A DNA stretch of 64,000 nt from Lumbricus terrestris (Eukaryota > Annelida > Clitellata > Crassiclitellata > Lumbricidae), in contig OX457036.1 of the NCBI GenBank assembly GCA_949752735.1, positions 98,307,432-98,371,431 on the forward strand, in the 5' to 3' direction. Positions 52,881-64,000 of this stretch are shown here, piece after piece. Every line of letters begins with the position of its first letter. Position 1 is the first letter of the stretch. Made by a program: the position numbers and the translations under genes. The notes under the pieces are model-generated. The model saw nothing but the letters and a program-made list of their open reading frames with translations. It searched no databases and was not told the DNA's origin.

Positions 52881-54268
52881 CAGCGGTTCTCAACCTGTGG
52901 GTCGCGACCCCCACGGGGGTCGCCTGACGATTTGCCAGGGGTCGCCTGGAAATCCAGAAATTTGTAAAGCATGCAAGAGTAATCAGGGTTGTTTTTAAGA
53001 AATTTTTTGAACTGCACAACCACTTCTTTTCCTTCCCATCCTCCACAGTAAATTACTTCCAAACGGAGGAGAATGACCCTTTTTGCCAATTTTAACTGTA
53101 CAGAAGTGCTTCTACTACTGCAAAAATCCGTTTAGAACTGCACATTTTGTGTAGCCTATAACTGCGCGTTAAAAAAAACGATAATAATTTCAGCTCTAGT
53201 TACTATAGTATACACTGCAGCAGCGTAAAATAAACTTTTCTTATACTTTTTTATATGATTCATTTGTTAGATTGCGACATCTAAAAAAATGTTTTGCCAT
53301 CTTAGTTTTCAAATGTAGGCCTAAAGTCCACTTTTACCATTCTTCTAAAAAAACAAGGGTGGTGTAAATATTAAACCACCCCTCTGGGCACTGAAATCAT
53401 GAATAATTTTCTTAAGACGAAAGCCTAAAATTTTACAGTGACAGTGTCCAAATCCCCCCAAAATTAAGCAATTGGGACCGACATCTGAAGTCTTAAACCT
53501 TGACTATCAGAATTGAAAATGGGCAATTTCATTGAGATGACAGCTTAAACTGCAGTCATTACAGTGTGAAAATTCAAAGAATTTAAACAATGGGAAGGGA
53601 ACATGATTATATTGAAGTCTTAACCACGTCTTTCAGCGCTGAAATTTTGAGAATTTTTCTTAGATGAAAAACTGTGAACAAGGGGATTGGACGCATTTTA
53701 AGTCTTAGACCGCGACTTTCAGCACTGAAATTATGAACAATTTCGTAAAAATTGAAGATAAAATGCTACCATTGCAGTGTGTGCAAATTTAAAAAAATTG
53801 ACTATTGAGAGAGGCACATCTCCTCCCTAAACCCCCTCCATGTTCGGCGAATTGGTAGAGAACACAAGTAGACATTTGGCCCAAGTTCATTAAATTGGTT
53901 GCCAGCCAAAAGAATCAGCAAAGGTGAAATGAGTCTTAAGAAATGAAGAGCTATTGACCAATTCTATAGCCTATTTTGTAATAGTATTAGGCCTATAGTT
54001 GTTAGGTTTCGCAAGCCGAATAAACTTATGACATATTTCAACTTCAAATTACCGAATGGGTAAGGATTAGCTCTCAGAATCGCAAGAGCCATGAAGCCTC
54101 AATTGTCAAAACCAGTGTTCGAGTTATGAGGGTGAAAATGCATGACAATGGACAATGGTAACAGAAATGCAGTGAAGGGGCAATTCGATCAATTTTGCTG
54201 TTGGGGGTCGCAATAACTTTCAAAATGTTGCCAAGGGGTCGCCGCACTAAAAAGGTTGAGAACCGCTG
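52881..54268. mobile_element. hAT-type element (1388 bp) inside the LINE, perfect 8-bp TSD
   Basis: The termini CAGCGGTTCTCAACCTGTGG and its reverse complement GGTTGAGAACCGCTG are flanked by GTCCAGAG on both sides (52873-52880 and 54269-54276). The terminal GGGTCGCGACCCC phrase is typical of animal hAT elements (Charlie/Zaphod-like ends). No transposase frame; the centre repeats phrases like CACTGAAATTATGAA. Confidence 0.9.
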
Positions 54269-54276
54269 GTCCAGAG

Positions 54277-54859
54277 TAACACCAAGGTCACGGACTCTGG
54301 TTGAGAAGACAAAATCAGGAAAGGCATCAGCGATGGTTGTCATATCTAGCTTTTTCAACTGCTGGCGAGTGCCAAGCCAAATGAATTGAGTTTTTAAAGA
54401 GTTGAGGCGAAGTCGATTGGACGACATCCAAGTCCCCAAGGCTTCCATGGCAAAGTACATAGACCGGACAGTTGCAACAGAGTCAGAGGCACGACAGTGC
54501 TGGTAGGCTTGCACATCATCAGCATACAGATGGGCTTGCATAGCATGGGAGGCAAGAAGAGAGGCAAGATCTGAGGTATAGATTATGAAGAGAAGGGGGC
54601 CCAAGACAGAGCCCTGTGGAAGACCGTAAGGAGCGGGGACCCAGAGGGACCTAGAGGGGCCATGGACCACAGAAAAGGAACGATCACTAAGAAAGGATCT
54701 CAGCCAGAGGAGCAGAGTACCAGAGAGACCAAAAGATATATGCAGTCGTTCAAGTAAAATGTCATGGTCCACAGTGTCAAACGCTGCACTAACGTCAAAA
54801 AGGGCTAAGAGAGTCAGCTGAGAACGATCGATGGCTCCGTAGACATCAGATACGTTCAC
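54277..54859 (-). pseudogene. CR1-like LINE reverse transcriptase, first part
   Basis: RT motifs are LLALFDVSAAFDTVDHDILL, YGLPQGSVLGPLLFIIY and the catalytic LYADDVQAYQH, then TRVRDLGVTLDQ, where the hAT target duplication begins. The frame is open. The N-terminal half of the protein, including any endonuclease, is missing. Confidence 0.85.
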
Positions 54860-55655
54860 ACATCATGCATAGAGTGCACAAGATGGGACATGCTTTGTGT
54901 GCCCAAGACGTGACGCGTCCCGTCTTGGGCACACGTCATATCCCAATGGTGAACTACTCGTCCCATCTTGGGCACCCGCAACACACCAGCTGTACAGTAT
55001 GCACAGTAAAACAATTTCTTAGTCAGGATATTATATAGGTCGGTGCATTCAAGCTTTAGACCACGCAATCAATTAGTGGTCATGGCTGCGCTAGCTATAG
55101 TGTTGTGTATTGTAAATCATTTTTTCGTGTGCTCGTTCGATGTGGGATCCCTCCCCCCATTTGTCAATTCAGGCTTGTCCTGTTTGGTGAGAACAGTGCG
55201 ATGACGATGCTTGTGCTAAAACTGCTTGTTCACAGTGAAATCATCAATCTTCTGAAGTTGATAAATTAAATTAAGATGTTTAACATGGGAAAAGAATTTG
55301 ATATTTTAATGTCCCATCTTGGGCACCGGGGTGCCCAAGATGGGACGATTTGTAGGTCAACAAAAGTTCATTGTTTCGTTTAAGTCATACATTGTTTTCT
55401 TGCAAATTGCTTGCCAGATGGTGGTCAAAGGATCAGTTTAAGGGAAGGAAGAAGTAGCGAATATGTAATGTCATCAGCAAAGGTGATTTGGAGGAAATAC
55501 TGCGAATCGTCCCGTCTTGGGGCACCCTCCCCTAGGTCTATACGTATAATAGCCTACCCTATAGTTTTCGGGAGGTGAGTATACGATGCCGTTTTTCGCC
55601 GGAGGTCAGTAGCCTATACGCTGTATACCCGCGTATACCCTCGTGTACAGCCCTG

Positions 55656-56256
55656 CTTACGTGTGTTATCGACAAATCGATTACAATAAGATTTAATTTA
55701 ATAATTTCTTTGCCCTTACCTCTGATCGCCACTCTTATCCAACTAGAAAATTAATTGTTTATGACCCTCCTACGAACATATTATAGGCTACTAACACTCA
55801 TCAATTCTCTATACAATTAATGTACTGGCTCCCAATGTTGCAACTCTCTTCCTACATATCTTCATTCCCAACCTATAACACTAAAATTTAAATTATCTAA
55901 GCATAAACTTCGACTGTATCTACTTAGCCCTTTAACGACCAGCTGCATAGGCCTATATTTAATAGTTAGGTTATGGTTTCTGCTCAGTGGTTTCGCCAAG
56001 CCCTTAGTTAGGCTAAGTCCATGGACGGAGTTTATCAGGGGCCATGAGGGCTAAGCCCCCAAGAAGCCCCAGAGTCATGTTTTTACCGTGTAAATGGCAT
56101 TCGTTCGGGCTTAGACCCCAAGAACTTCCAACTAATGACTAAAAAAGGTCATCAACTTTTCGACCGGGAAATACATAGTAGGCCTAATTTTTGTGAGATT
56201 TGAACTTGACGACTAAAAAAGGTCATCAAAAAATAACGGGTAGCACGTTGTAGTTC
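55656..56256. other. Short spacer before LTR element 2
   Basis: No gene recognised. Contains TAGGCCTA-type motifs and the phrase GACTAAAAAAGGTCATCAA twice (about 56135 and 56210). A similar phrase (GATGACCTTTTTTAGTCATC) lies at about 51331. Confidence 0.4.
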
Positions 56257-58588
56257 TGTAACGCCCGCCCCTATCGGCCTAGCCGGAGTCGCCACTTCCG
56301 GATCCTCGCCTAATGGGACCGCGTGCTGTTGTGGGTGATACAGGTAGTTCCTAGAGATGGAGGGAGGACAGGAGGAGGTGACCTCTGGATTCGAGTCCCA
56401 GCGATGAAATGACGGCCAGTTATTTCTGCGGCTTAATTCCCTGTAGGAAATTGGAGTTTTGCTTGATAGTCGTTCAATAGGCCTACCGGGGTTAGGCGGG
56501 AGAGATGAGTCCTTGGGTCTAGCACCCGTACTTTCTGCCAGGCCGATGGTCAAATGGTAAGGTGCGTCCGCCATGATGAAAGCGGGGGACCTCAGTCCCG
56601 AGTTCAAACCCACAACAGATCTTATTATTGGCGATGATTTTAGCCTTTCTGGACGTGACACAACCTCTGTCAGGGCTTCTCTAACTGTTGACTGTATCGC
56701 GAATATCGCTTCTTGTGTTTCCCTAGCGTGTTTCTGCATAGCTTCTTGGAAGGACCTAGCGTTAGTTTGCATAGATGAATGCATGGAAGCAATAGCCTCT
56801 AAAATCATTTCCAGTGATGGGGGAGGTCTTGAATGCTGTGCGGGAGTCGCAGCTCGGGAATCCTCCATAGTGTATTTTAGTTAAGCCTACTTGTTTTTCT
56901 AATACTAGCAATGAACAAAGTCGGTAATTTCAGTAATGTTTCTTATTATTGTCATTCGGTTAACTCCTCAAACAACAATAGTTACAACTTATACAATCAT
57001 CAAGAACAACTTAAGCAATCAGAAATACTAGTATTGCAAACGACACATAGACCAGAGTATCATCTATTGTTATTCCCGTTTCTTCTCTAAGTCCCCCAGG
57101 CCAATTTCGTCAATAGCCCAAATTCCTATCATCGATCACTTTTAAACTAAACGTACCTCGATATCATTGGCTAGACATAATGCTGAGAGAGGATGCGCGG
57201 AATCCGGAGACATACGTAGTTCCTGGATAGGCGTCGAGGAAGTATAGCGCCGAAAGGAGTCCGAAAAAGATTGACTTCCGTAGATTGGCGACGATATCCG
57301 AAAAAGATTGACTCCCGTAGATTGGCGGCGATATCCGCCGAACGAAAACAACCCGTCGAACTATATATATATATATCGATTAATTGACGCCTCATGGGCA
57401 AACAAACTTTCAGGCTATCGCCTAAGACACAACCGAACTTCAAGACGACGATAAATTCGCTCAGCAGTAACGATTCGACGCAACACTGATACGTATTACA
57501 TTCCTCCGATCGAGGACAGAATCCGAAAGACTTTCAATAAAAATCGCAACGGCGCCTTTTAACTTCAGCGTCGAATTTAAGCTACTCCACTGAACACTTC
57601 TCCACTCCGTCGACAAAGATCCACAATGTCATCTCCCCAATCGTCGACAGTGCGCATCTAACCTAACGTCGGACTCCCTCGGTCCGGATCTCCATTGTCT
57701 TACGTCGGACTCCCTCGGTCCGGATCTCCATTGTCTTCTCTCCCAACGTCGGATTCAAGCAACTCCACTGAGCGCTTCTCCACTCTGTCAAGATCTACAT
57801 TGTCGTCTCTTCTGCGCACTCTGTCGACAATGCGCGGCTTTATATAGAGCCTTCTGACGTCACCAACTGCGCATTTAAAAATCTACGCATTTAGGTATAC
57901 GTGGCAAGAACTGCGCAAAAGCATATACGCAGCAAAAAATAGCTGCCAAGATCACGCCCACGTGTCTTTGTGTCTACCATCCTGTCTGTCGGACTGTATC
58001 GGTCTCTCTCTCTATGCCCATTAAAACGCGCTATCCGACGACACACTAGGTCCTCCCTTTCTATCTTCCTTTGTATCTCTCTTTGTGATAGCGACTTCGC
58101 CTGGTGCCATCGCGTATATATACAACTATAGTATCCGTCACAGCGGTGGATTATACCAGCGTCCATGTCTGTTACTACAGAGCCTGTCTGTGTGACTATG
58201 TCTGGTGTCGCTCCCTTTCTCTCTCTGGCCGATTCCCGACTATAGTAAGCGTGGGAAAAAAATAGCGACTTATGACGACTGACTGCTGATCGCTCAGATA
58301 CCGATTACCGCTATGTCGCGAACGATTAAGACGCGCTGGCCATGGTCCAATACGTATCAGTTGCCGACCGGAAGTAATTAAAACCCGATGGCAGAAACCC
58401 AATATATATTAGTCGCCGACCGCCGACGCATCGTCGCATATCGACACAAGATGGCGCATCGCGAGGCCATTAATTCGCGCTGGCCGCAATCCAATATATA
58501 TAATAATATACCGATCACCCGAAGCGCAAATGGCGGATTCCAAAAATAACTATCGGAAGCCGTAACGTCACGTCATACGGGCGTTACA
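56257..58588 (-). repeat. LTR of element 2 (2332 bp, 3' copy in element orientation)
   Basis: Contains the start of the gag frame (Met at 56868), which runs out of the LTR into host DNA at 56257 and stops at 56152. A TATA-like CTATATAAAG lies at 57846-57837 (minus). Tandem phrases such as CGGACTCCCTCGGTCCGGAT occur at about 57670-57725. Polypurine-like TTGGGGGTAG precedes it on the minus strand (58589-58598). Confidence 0.85.
57837..57846 (-). promoter_or_regulatory. TATA-like box of the element 2 LTR
   Basis: CTATATAAAG in the context GGCTCTATATAAAGCCGC, about 970 bp before the LTR gag start. The same motif is in the other LTR at 63853-63862. Position and motif only. Confidence 0.5.
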
Positions 58589-61172
58589 CTACCCCCAACC
58601 AAGACAATTGCGGAATATATTTATTTGGAAAAAACATATTCTGCAATGGGTAATAAGGCGATACTCTGATTTGTACATCCAAAGTTCAAAATTAAATGCA
58701 AGGAATAAAATTATGCAAAGACAGTCAAAATAACGATAGCTCACAAGGTTTAAGCAATAAGCGTCAAAGTCTAGCTGATCTTATATCAGCTCACAATTAT
58801 CAATTCAAGCAAAAAGTTACTTAATTTATATAGCTCCGCTCCTCAAATGTCCAGACGAAGATGTAAACATTATACATATATTGTAAGCTTATTTTAGTTC
58901 AGTTACGCACCAAGAATCCTACGGCAAACATTGACTCAGGAACCTACGACACAGCTACAAAATCCATAAGTCTATATTACCGTTACAAGGGTCATCTTAT
59001 CAAAAGGCCACCTATGGCAATTATCATCGAGACTCCTTTAGGCGTTTCACTGTAGGAAAAAGTCTACATTTAAAGACACTCTAAGCAGTTGAACCTAATT
59101 CTCGGATCCCATTAACCTCAACATAGCACTGCTATCACATCAAAACAGATTCCTTTTAATCTGGTAAATTATCAGAGACTGTGCACACAGCTTAAATCTC
59201 TACATAGCTTATGATTACTATAACTGTCTCGTAGGCCTTCATCAATGCTTAACCGGAAAAGACTAAGCCTAACTTTATCTTAATAATAATTATGCAGTTA
59301 AACCTAGGCCTGCTTTCAACATAGCATATTTCGGTAGGCCTACTAGTATGGCTATGCAATCCTAAATTAAAATGCAACCGATTATTCACAGGATAATAGG
59401 AACTTATTTAGGGCACCGTAACAGCAGCAATTACATATTTACACACACCACGTAACCGTGTATAAACTTAGGCCTATATTCCTAAAAAGACGTGACTGAT
59501 TCCAGTAAGCCGTTATTTAATAGGCTTCATTGTTCAATGCAAACTATAATATAACTACGATAACAAGGCTTAACTGAATCAACTAAATATACTGCAAAAC
59601 GATCATTGGTTACACATGGTCTTGCGCTGTGTAACTGTCTGTAACAGTAGAGTACAGCTTGACGCATAAATCATGAATCATAGACCATTATAATAAGCGA
59701 TCACCATGATTTTAATAGGAGATCTTAGCCTAAAGCAAATCAACAGTTTAGGCCACTTTAGTCTACTATTAGTCCTATGCATTAACTTAGCACCATTGCA
59801 TCATCATTCATTCATTCTTTCTTTCTTTTAATCCAACATTAATCCTCTGCACAGGAAAACCACACAGCCGATAACATAATATCCGGGAAACAATTTTTGC
59901 CAATGATCATTAGACGAGACCCTTTGCATGGGCTCCTCCCTCCACTCTGTCCATCATATCTGAAGTCGGGAAGTGAGGTCTGCCAAGAACCTTTCGTACA
60001 TGTACGCCCACGTGCAAGATAAACGAAATCGCAAAATTACTAGGTCAGTAAATAAATCGTGGCAAAACTTTACTAAGCTAATATTATTGATAAACCTTAC
60101 ATGGCACGTTTAAACTATATCCACGGTAGTTAAAATGAAAAATTAAATAGCCAGTCTTATTCATCATACACACAGAGATTCTAATTATTATTATTATTTC
60201 TAGCCCTAATTAATATTATTATGCCCCTAATTTAATCATAGCCAACACTGCTAAATTAATACAGGAATTACATGGACTAATCATTATTCTTAGCAGCAAT
60301 GTATCAACAGTAAAATTACATTATCGATTATGCCTAAGTTTAAGCTACTAGCACAAGTAGTGTAGGCCTACACGGCAAAACCTTATATAATATATAGTCC
60401 CGACAAAACAATTAAGCGCCATATAGGTCGGTCAACCATTTACTCGGCGCCTCTTAAAAATTATTGAATAATTATATACATATCTCTGCGTCAGATTTAA
60501 ACTAAACGAAGCTTCTTATAACACTTATACCTTATTATTAAAGGGAGACAAATAATATTATATATATCCTGTCACTTATTAAACCAGCGCTTTAGCAGAA
60601 GCTTAATCATGCCTTGGAACATTATGGGGCCTACAACATATTTATTTAGCGCCTCTTTAAATAATTAATTGTGAGTCTATACACTTAGTATATATACATA
60701 GGTGCTATATGGCCTAATTAATATGCATCTATTCACTGTTGAACACAATATTATATCAGTAATGTAAACTGCTAATCATCTAAAACCTTTAGCATCAAAA
60801 TTAACTGCGAAAATCTCTTAATATTATTAAATGACTGTATTAGTCAATAGGCCTATATAGGGCGAAACATGTTGATCTTGCTTCACATTACCTCAATGTA
60901 ACCCAGCCTGAAATCAAGGTCACATCATCATGTTCAATGGCCATACTTAATATAGGCAACCTTAATCATTTATCCTCAGATCAGACAAACATTTATATAG
61001 CACCACTATGCAAAGACAGTCATTATATCTGTATATATAGCAAGGCAATACCAAAATTGTCCATCGCAATAATACAATGCAATACACATATTAGCCACCA
61101 TTTAACCACTCATTAGCAATCATCATCAGTGCAATCATACAATAGTCACAGTAAGCAAACATGTAAATTCTT
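58589..61172 (-). other. Non-coding internal region of element 2
   Basis: About 2.6 kb of AT-rich DNA without a frame of note. Its upstream end in element orientation (about 61100-61190) matches the region after gag in element 1, and the rest is longer than in element 1. No RT or integrase motifs seen. Confidence 0.6.
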
Positions 61173-62885
61173 TCACATGGAGAAATAAAAATGTATCATC
61201 AAAATCAAACCAGTGTTACAAGCGAGTTCCTGTCCTTCCAACTTACGGCCGTCACGATCCTTAAGAACAGTTACCCAGATGGCAACAAGTCCCAGACGGA
61301 TGACTTCGTGTACTTTAGCTGTTACGACGATAGATTCCGGTTCTTTAATTGTTCCACCGGAGCAGGTCGCCGGTAGTGCCCAATCGCCAGTCGTTTCAAT
61401 CCTCACCGGAAGTGTCGGCTTCAGTAGTGCTGAACGAGGTACTTCGATGTCACGGCCGAATCCGAAACTCTGCGCACCGAGGCAGGAGCTCATTCTCACC
61501 GATTCCGTTACGGCAGGCCACCGAGGAAAGATGTCGTCGCTTGGTCGAAGCGGGTCGGGGCAGCGAAGCGGGTCGAGCCAAACTCGGTTGTCGATGTTTT
61601 CGTAGAACGCGCTCGGAGCGTGGGTCGGAGCAGACATCCGCGAAAGATATGAATGGTCGGGAAGAGCGTACGGTTGCATTCGGTCGACTGTCGCCATCAC
61701 CACAGGTTCGGGTCGAAGATCGGGTCGAGCGTAGCCTCGACCGACCAAGGTTGAAGTTGTTCGGCCGTCGAAAGCGCTGTCGGCCATTGATCGGTAGGTC
61801 GGCCTTCCAGACGTTGATTTCAAAATGTCGCCCAGGTTCGTCGTCATTTCCGCTCGCGGTTGGTCAACGTAGGCGAGCGACGCTGGCATCCTCCATTGCG
61901 GATTAGGTCGAGGATGCTCGACGTGAGGAAGCGACGAAGAGGTCAAAGGCATTGGATTGACCTTATCACCCCCCTCCCGTGGCAATCTATTAGCGATCGA
62001 TTTGTTTGTTTCTACATGTCGAACCTCTGGTTGCTGTGCTGTTTGCATTTTGTTTTTATCCATTATTTTACTGACCTCAATGTCTACACTTCCATCATCA
62101 GACATAAACTCTATGTTATCATCAAATTTCGTTAGTTTCCTCACAGTTTCCTCTTTTCTTTCAAAAGACATTGCCATTTCACCTCTTCCAGCATAATCAG
62201 CTTCCTCCTCGAACCTATCATCACCAAAATCTCTAGAACCAATTTGTACCAGTACCCCACTTCTGGTACCAATTGTAACGCCCGCCCCTATCGGCCTAGC
62301 CGGAGTCGCCACTTCCGGATCCTCGCCTAATGGGACCGCGTGCTGTTGTGGGTGATACAGGTAGTTCCTAGAGATGGAGGGAGGACAGGAGGAGGTGACC
62401 TCTGGATTCGAGTCCCAGCGATGAAATGACGGCCAGTTATTTCTGCGGCTTAATTCCCTGTAGGAAATTGGAGTTTTGCTTGATAGTCGTTCAATAGGCC
62501 TACCGGGGTTAGGCGGGAGAGATGAGTCCTTGGGTCTAGCACCCGTACTTTCTGCCAGGCCGATGGTCAAATGGTAAGGTGCGTCCGCCATGATGAAAGC
62601 GGGGGACCTCAGTCCCGAGTTCAAACCCACAACAGATCTTATTATTGGCGATGATTTTAGCCTTTCTGGACGTGACACAACCTCTGTCAGGGCTTCTCTA
62701 ACTGTTGACTGTATCGCGAATATCGCTTCTTGTGTTTCCCTAGCGTGTTTCTGCATAGCTTCTTGGAAGGACCTAGCGTTAGTTTGCATAGATGAATGCA
62801 TGGAAGCAATAGCCTCTAAAATCATTTCCAGTGATGGGGGAGGTCTTGAATGCTGTGCGGGAGTCGCAGCTCGGGAATCCTCCAT
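61173..62885 (-). pseudogene. gag: Deleted gag of element 2
   Basis: The 570-codon frame begins MEDSRAATPAQHSRPPPSLE inside the LTR, crosses the LTR end at 62274 and the primer binding site, and follows element 1 Gag through LRCPDPLRPSDDIFPRWP to LPVRIETTG. It then skips the capsid and both zinc knuckles. It resumes at VIRLGLVAIWV, which corresponds to bases around the gag stop of element 1 read in another frame. An internal deletion of about 1.2 kb explains this. The product would lack the particle-forming and RNA-binding parts, so trans-complementation would be needed. Confidence 0.85.
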
Positions 62886-64000
62886 AGTGTATTTTAGTTA
62901 AGCCTACTTGTTTTTCTAATACTAGCAATGAACAAAGTCGGTAATTTCAGTAATGTTTCTTATTATTGTCATTCGGTTAACTCCTCAAACAACAATAGTT
63001 ACAACTTATACAATCATCAAGAACAACTTAAGCAATCAGAAATACTAGTATTGCAAACGACACATAGACCAGAGTATCATCTATTGTTATTCCCGTTTCT
63101 TCTCTAAGTCCCCCAGGCCAATTTCGTCAATAGCCCAAATTCCTATCATCGATCACTTTTAAACTAAACGTACCTCGATATCATTGGCTGGACATAATGC
63201 TGAGAGAGGATGCGCGGAATCCGGAGACATACGTAGTTCCTGGATAGGCGTCGAGGAAGTATAGCGCCGAAAGGAGTCCGAAAAAGATTGACTTCCGTAG
63301 ATTGGCGACGATATCCGAAAAAGATTGACTCCCGTAGATTGGCGGCGATATCCGCCGAACGAAAACAACCCGTCGAACTATATATATATATCGATTAATT
63401 GATGCCTCATGGGCAAACAAACTTTCAGGCTATCGCCTAAGACACAACCGAACTTCAAGACGACGATAAATTCGCTCAGCAGTAACGATTCGACGCAACA
63501 CTGATACGTATTACATTCCTCCGATCGAGGACAGAATCCGAAAGACTTTCAATAAAAATCGCAACGGCGCCTTTTAACTTCAGCGTCGAATTTAAGCTAC
63601 TCCACTGAACACTTCTCCACTCCGTCGTCAAAGATCCACAATGTCATCTCCCCAATCGTCGACAGTGCGCATCTAACCTAACGTCGGACTCCCTCGGTCC
63701 GGATCTCCATTGTCTTACGTCGGACTCCCTCGGTCCGGATCTCCATTGTCTTCTCTCCCAACGTCGGATTCAAGCAACTCCACTGAGCGCTTCTCCACTC
63801 TGTCAAGATCTACATTGTCGTCTCTTCTGCGCACTCTGTCGACAATGCGCGGCTTTATATAGAGCCTTCTGACGTCACCAACTGCGCATTTAAAAATCTA
63901 CGCATTTAGGTATACGTGGCAAGAACTGCGCAAAAGCATATACGCAGCAAAAAATAGCTGCCAAGATCACGCCCACGTGTCTTTGTGTCTACCATCCTGT
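62274..64000 (-). repeat. LTR of element 2 (5' copy in element orientation), truncated by window end
   Basis: Repeats 56257 onward at offset 6017 (6015 after a 2-bp shorter TA run). By comparison it should end near 64603. Contains the active gag start codon at 62885. Confidence 0.88.

Larger units (their letters stand above)
52206..54862 (-). mobile_element. CR1-like LINE, 5'-truncated, split by a hAT element
   Basis: Two coding parts are separated by the hAT at 52881-54268. The 3' tail TTGAAGAGGCGCTATATAAA at 52206-52275 recurs at many other sites in the window, so this family is the main LINE here. The 5' end is truncated inside the RT. Confidence 0.85.
51863..55532. mobile_element. TA-target DNA transposon with long TIRs and subterminal repeats
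   Basis: The termini GGGGAGGGTGCCCCAAGACG at 51863 and its exact reverse complement ending at 55532 are flanked by TA on both sides. Copies of the core TCCCATCTTGGGCAC recur in both orientations near 51893, 54885, 54905-54935, 54963, 55314-55350 and 55510. Most of its length is the inserted CR1 LINE, and its own part is about 1 kb. No transposase is recognised, and I do not assign a superfamily. Confidence 0.75.
51234..55655. mobile_element. Outer hAT-like element enclosing a transposon nest
   Basis: CAGGGCTGTAC at 51234 and GTACAGCCCTG ending at 55655 form an 11-bp inverted terminus. The flanks CTTACATG and CTTACGTG agree at seven of eight bases, as for an aged hAT duplication. Only about 300 bases of its own sequence remain outside the nested elements. 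A second CAGCCCTG at 51817-51824 is an alternative right end, but its flank does not match. Confidence 0.5.
56257..64000 (-). mobile_element. LTR retrotransposon element 2, gag-deleted relative of element 1
   Basis: Direct LTRs lie at 56257-58588 (2332 bp, the 3' LTR in element orientation) and from 62274 to beyond the window end (5' LTR). Both start or end with the TGTAAC/GTTACA pairs of element 1. The internal region is 58589-62273. The primer binding site and LTR-borne gag start are as in element 1. The LTRs differ by a few substitutions (for example near 57177/63194 and 57613/63630) and a 2-bp change in a TA run, so the insertion is older than element 1. No pol genes. The target duplication cannot be checked because the right end is outside the window. 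Confidence 0.88.

Overview
The window is eukaryotic. It has short exons with GT..AG introns, metazoan host genes, several transposon classes and abundant satellite-type repeats. The species cannot be fixed from the sequence. Gene content, tRNA-SINEs, CR1-like and RTE-like LINEs, hAT and Harbinger MITEs, and a high density of the octamer TAGGCCTA in spacers suggest a marine invertebrate (echinoderm, mollusc or similar); this is a low-confidence inference.

Three host genes lie head-to-tail on the minus strand. (1) A clade-B-like inhibitory serpin (466-14147) has two coding exons. Its intron holds an almost complete RTE-like LINE, and its first exon is split by a 7.5 kb LTR retrotransposon with a 4-bp target-site duplication. 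A decayed serpin paralogue lies at 16545-16865. (2) A complete pantothenate kinase gene (20559-29422) has seven coding exons and about 435 codons. (3) A complete syntaxin-5 gene (33894-49487) has ten coding exons and about 354 codons, ending in a SNARE motif and tail anchor. For both genes the splice sites and phases were assembled by eye and give continuous proteins matching the family length.

The LTR elements are the most unusual mobile DNA. Element 1 (6216-13736, plus strand) has 2051-bp LTRs in which I see no differences. It encodes only Gag, with a capsid-like domain and two zinc knuckles, and no protease, RT or integrase. Its gag start codon and about 204 codons lie inside the LTR, so the reading frame crosses the LTR end and the primer binding site. 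A relative (56257 to beyond the window end, minus strand) has the same design but has lost the capsid and zinc-knuckle region.

Several minisatellites inside the two housekeeping genes are copies of exon-intron boundaries. A 69-bp unit repeated 16 times carries the end of the syntaxin SNARE exon, including the zero-layer glutamine, plus its splice donor. A 33/34-bp unit repeated 15 times carries the acceptor of another syntaxin exon. A 52/53-bp repeat in the PANK gene resembles the acceptor of PANK exon 4. Frame is kept across the first two arrays (in the 33-bp part of the second), so alternative splice-site choice could lengthen the proteins in frame.

Region 51234-55655 is a nest of transposons: an outer hAT-like element, a Harbinger-type MITE, a TA-target DNA element, a CR1-like LINE and an inner hAT element, with target-site duplications for most levels. 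The rest is introns and spacers with MITEs, SINEs, CR1 3' ends and simple repeats.
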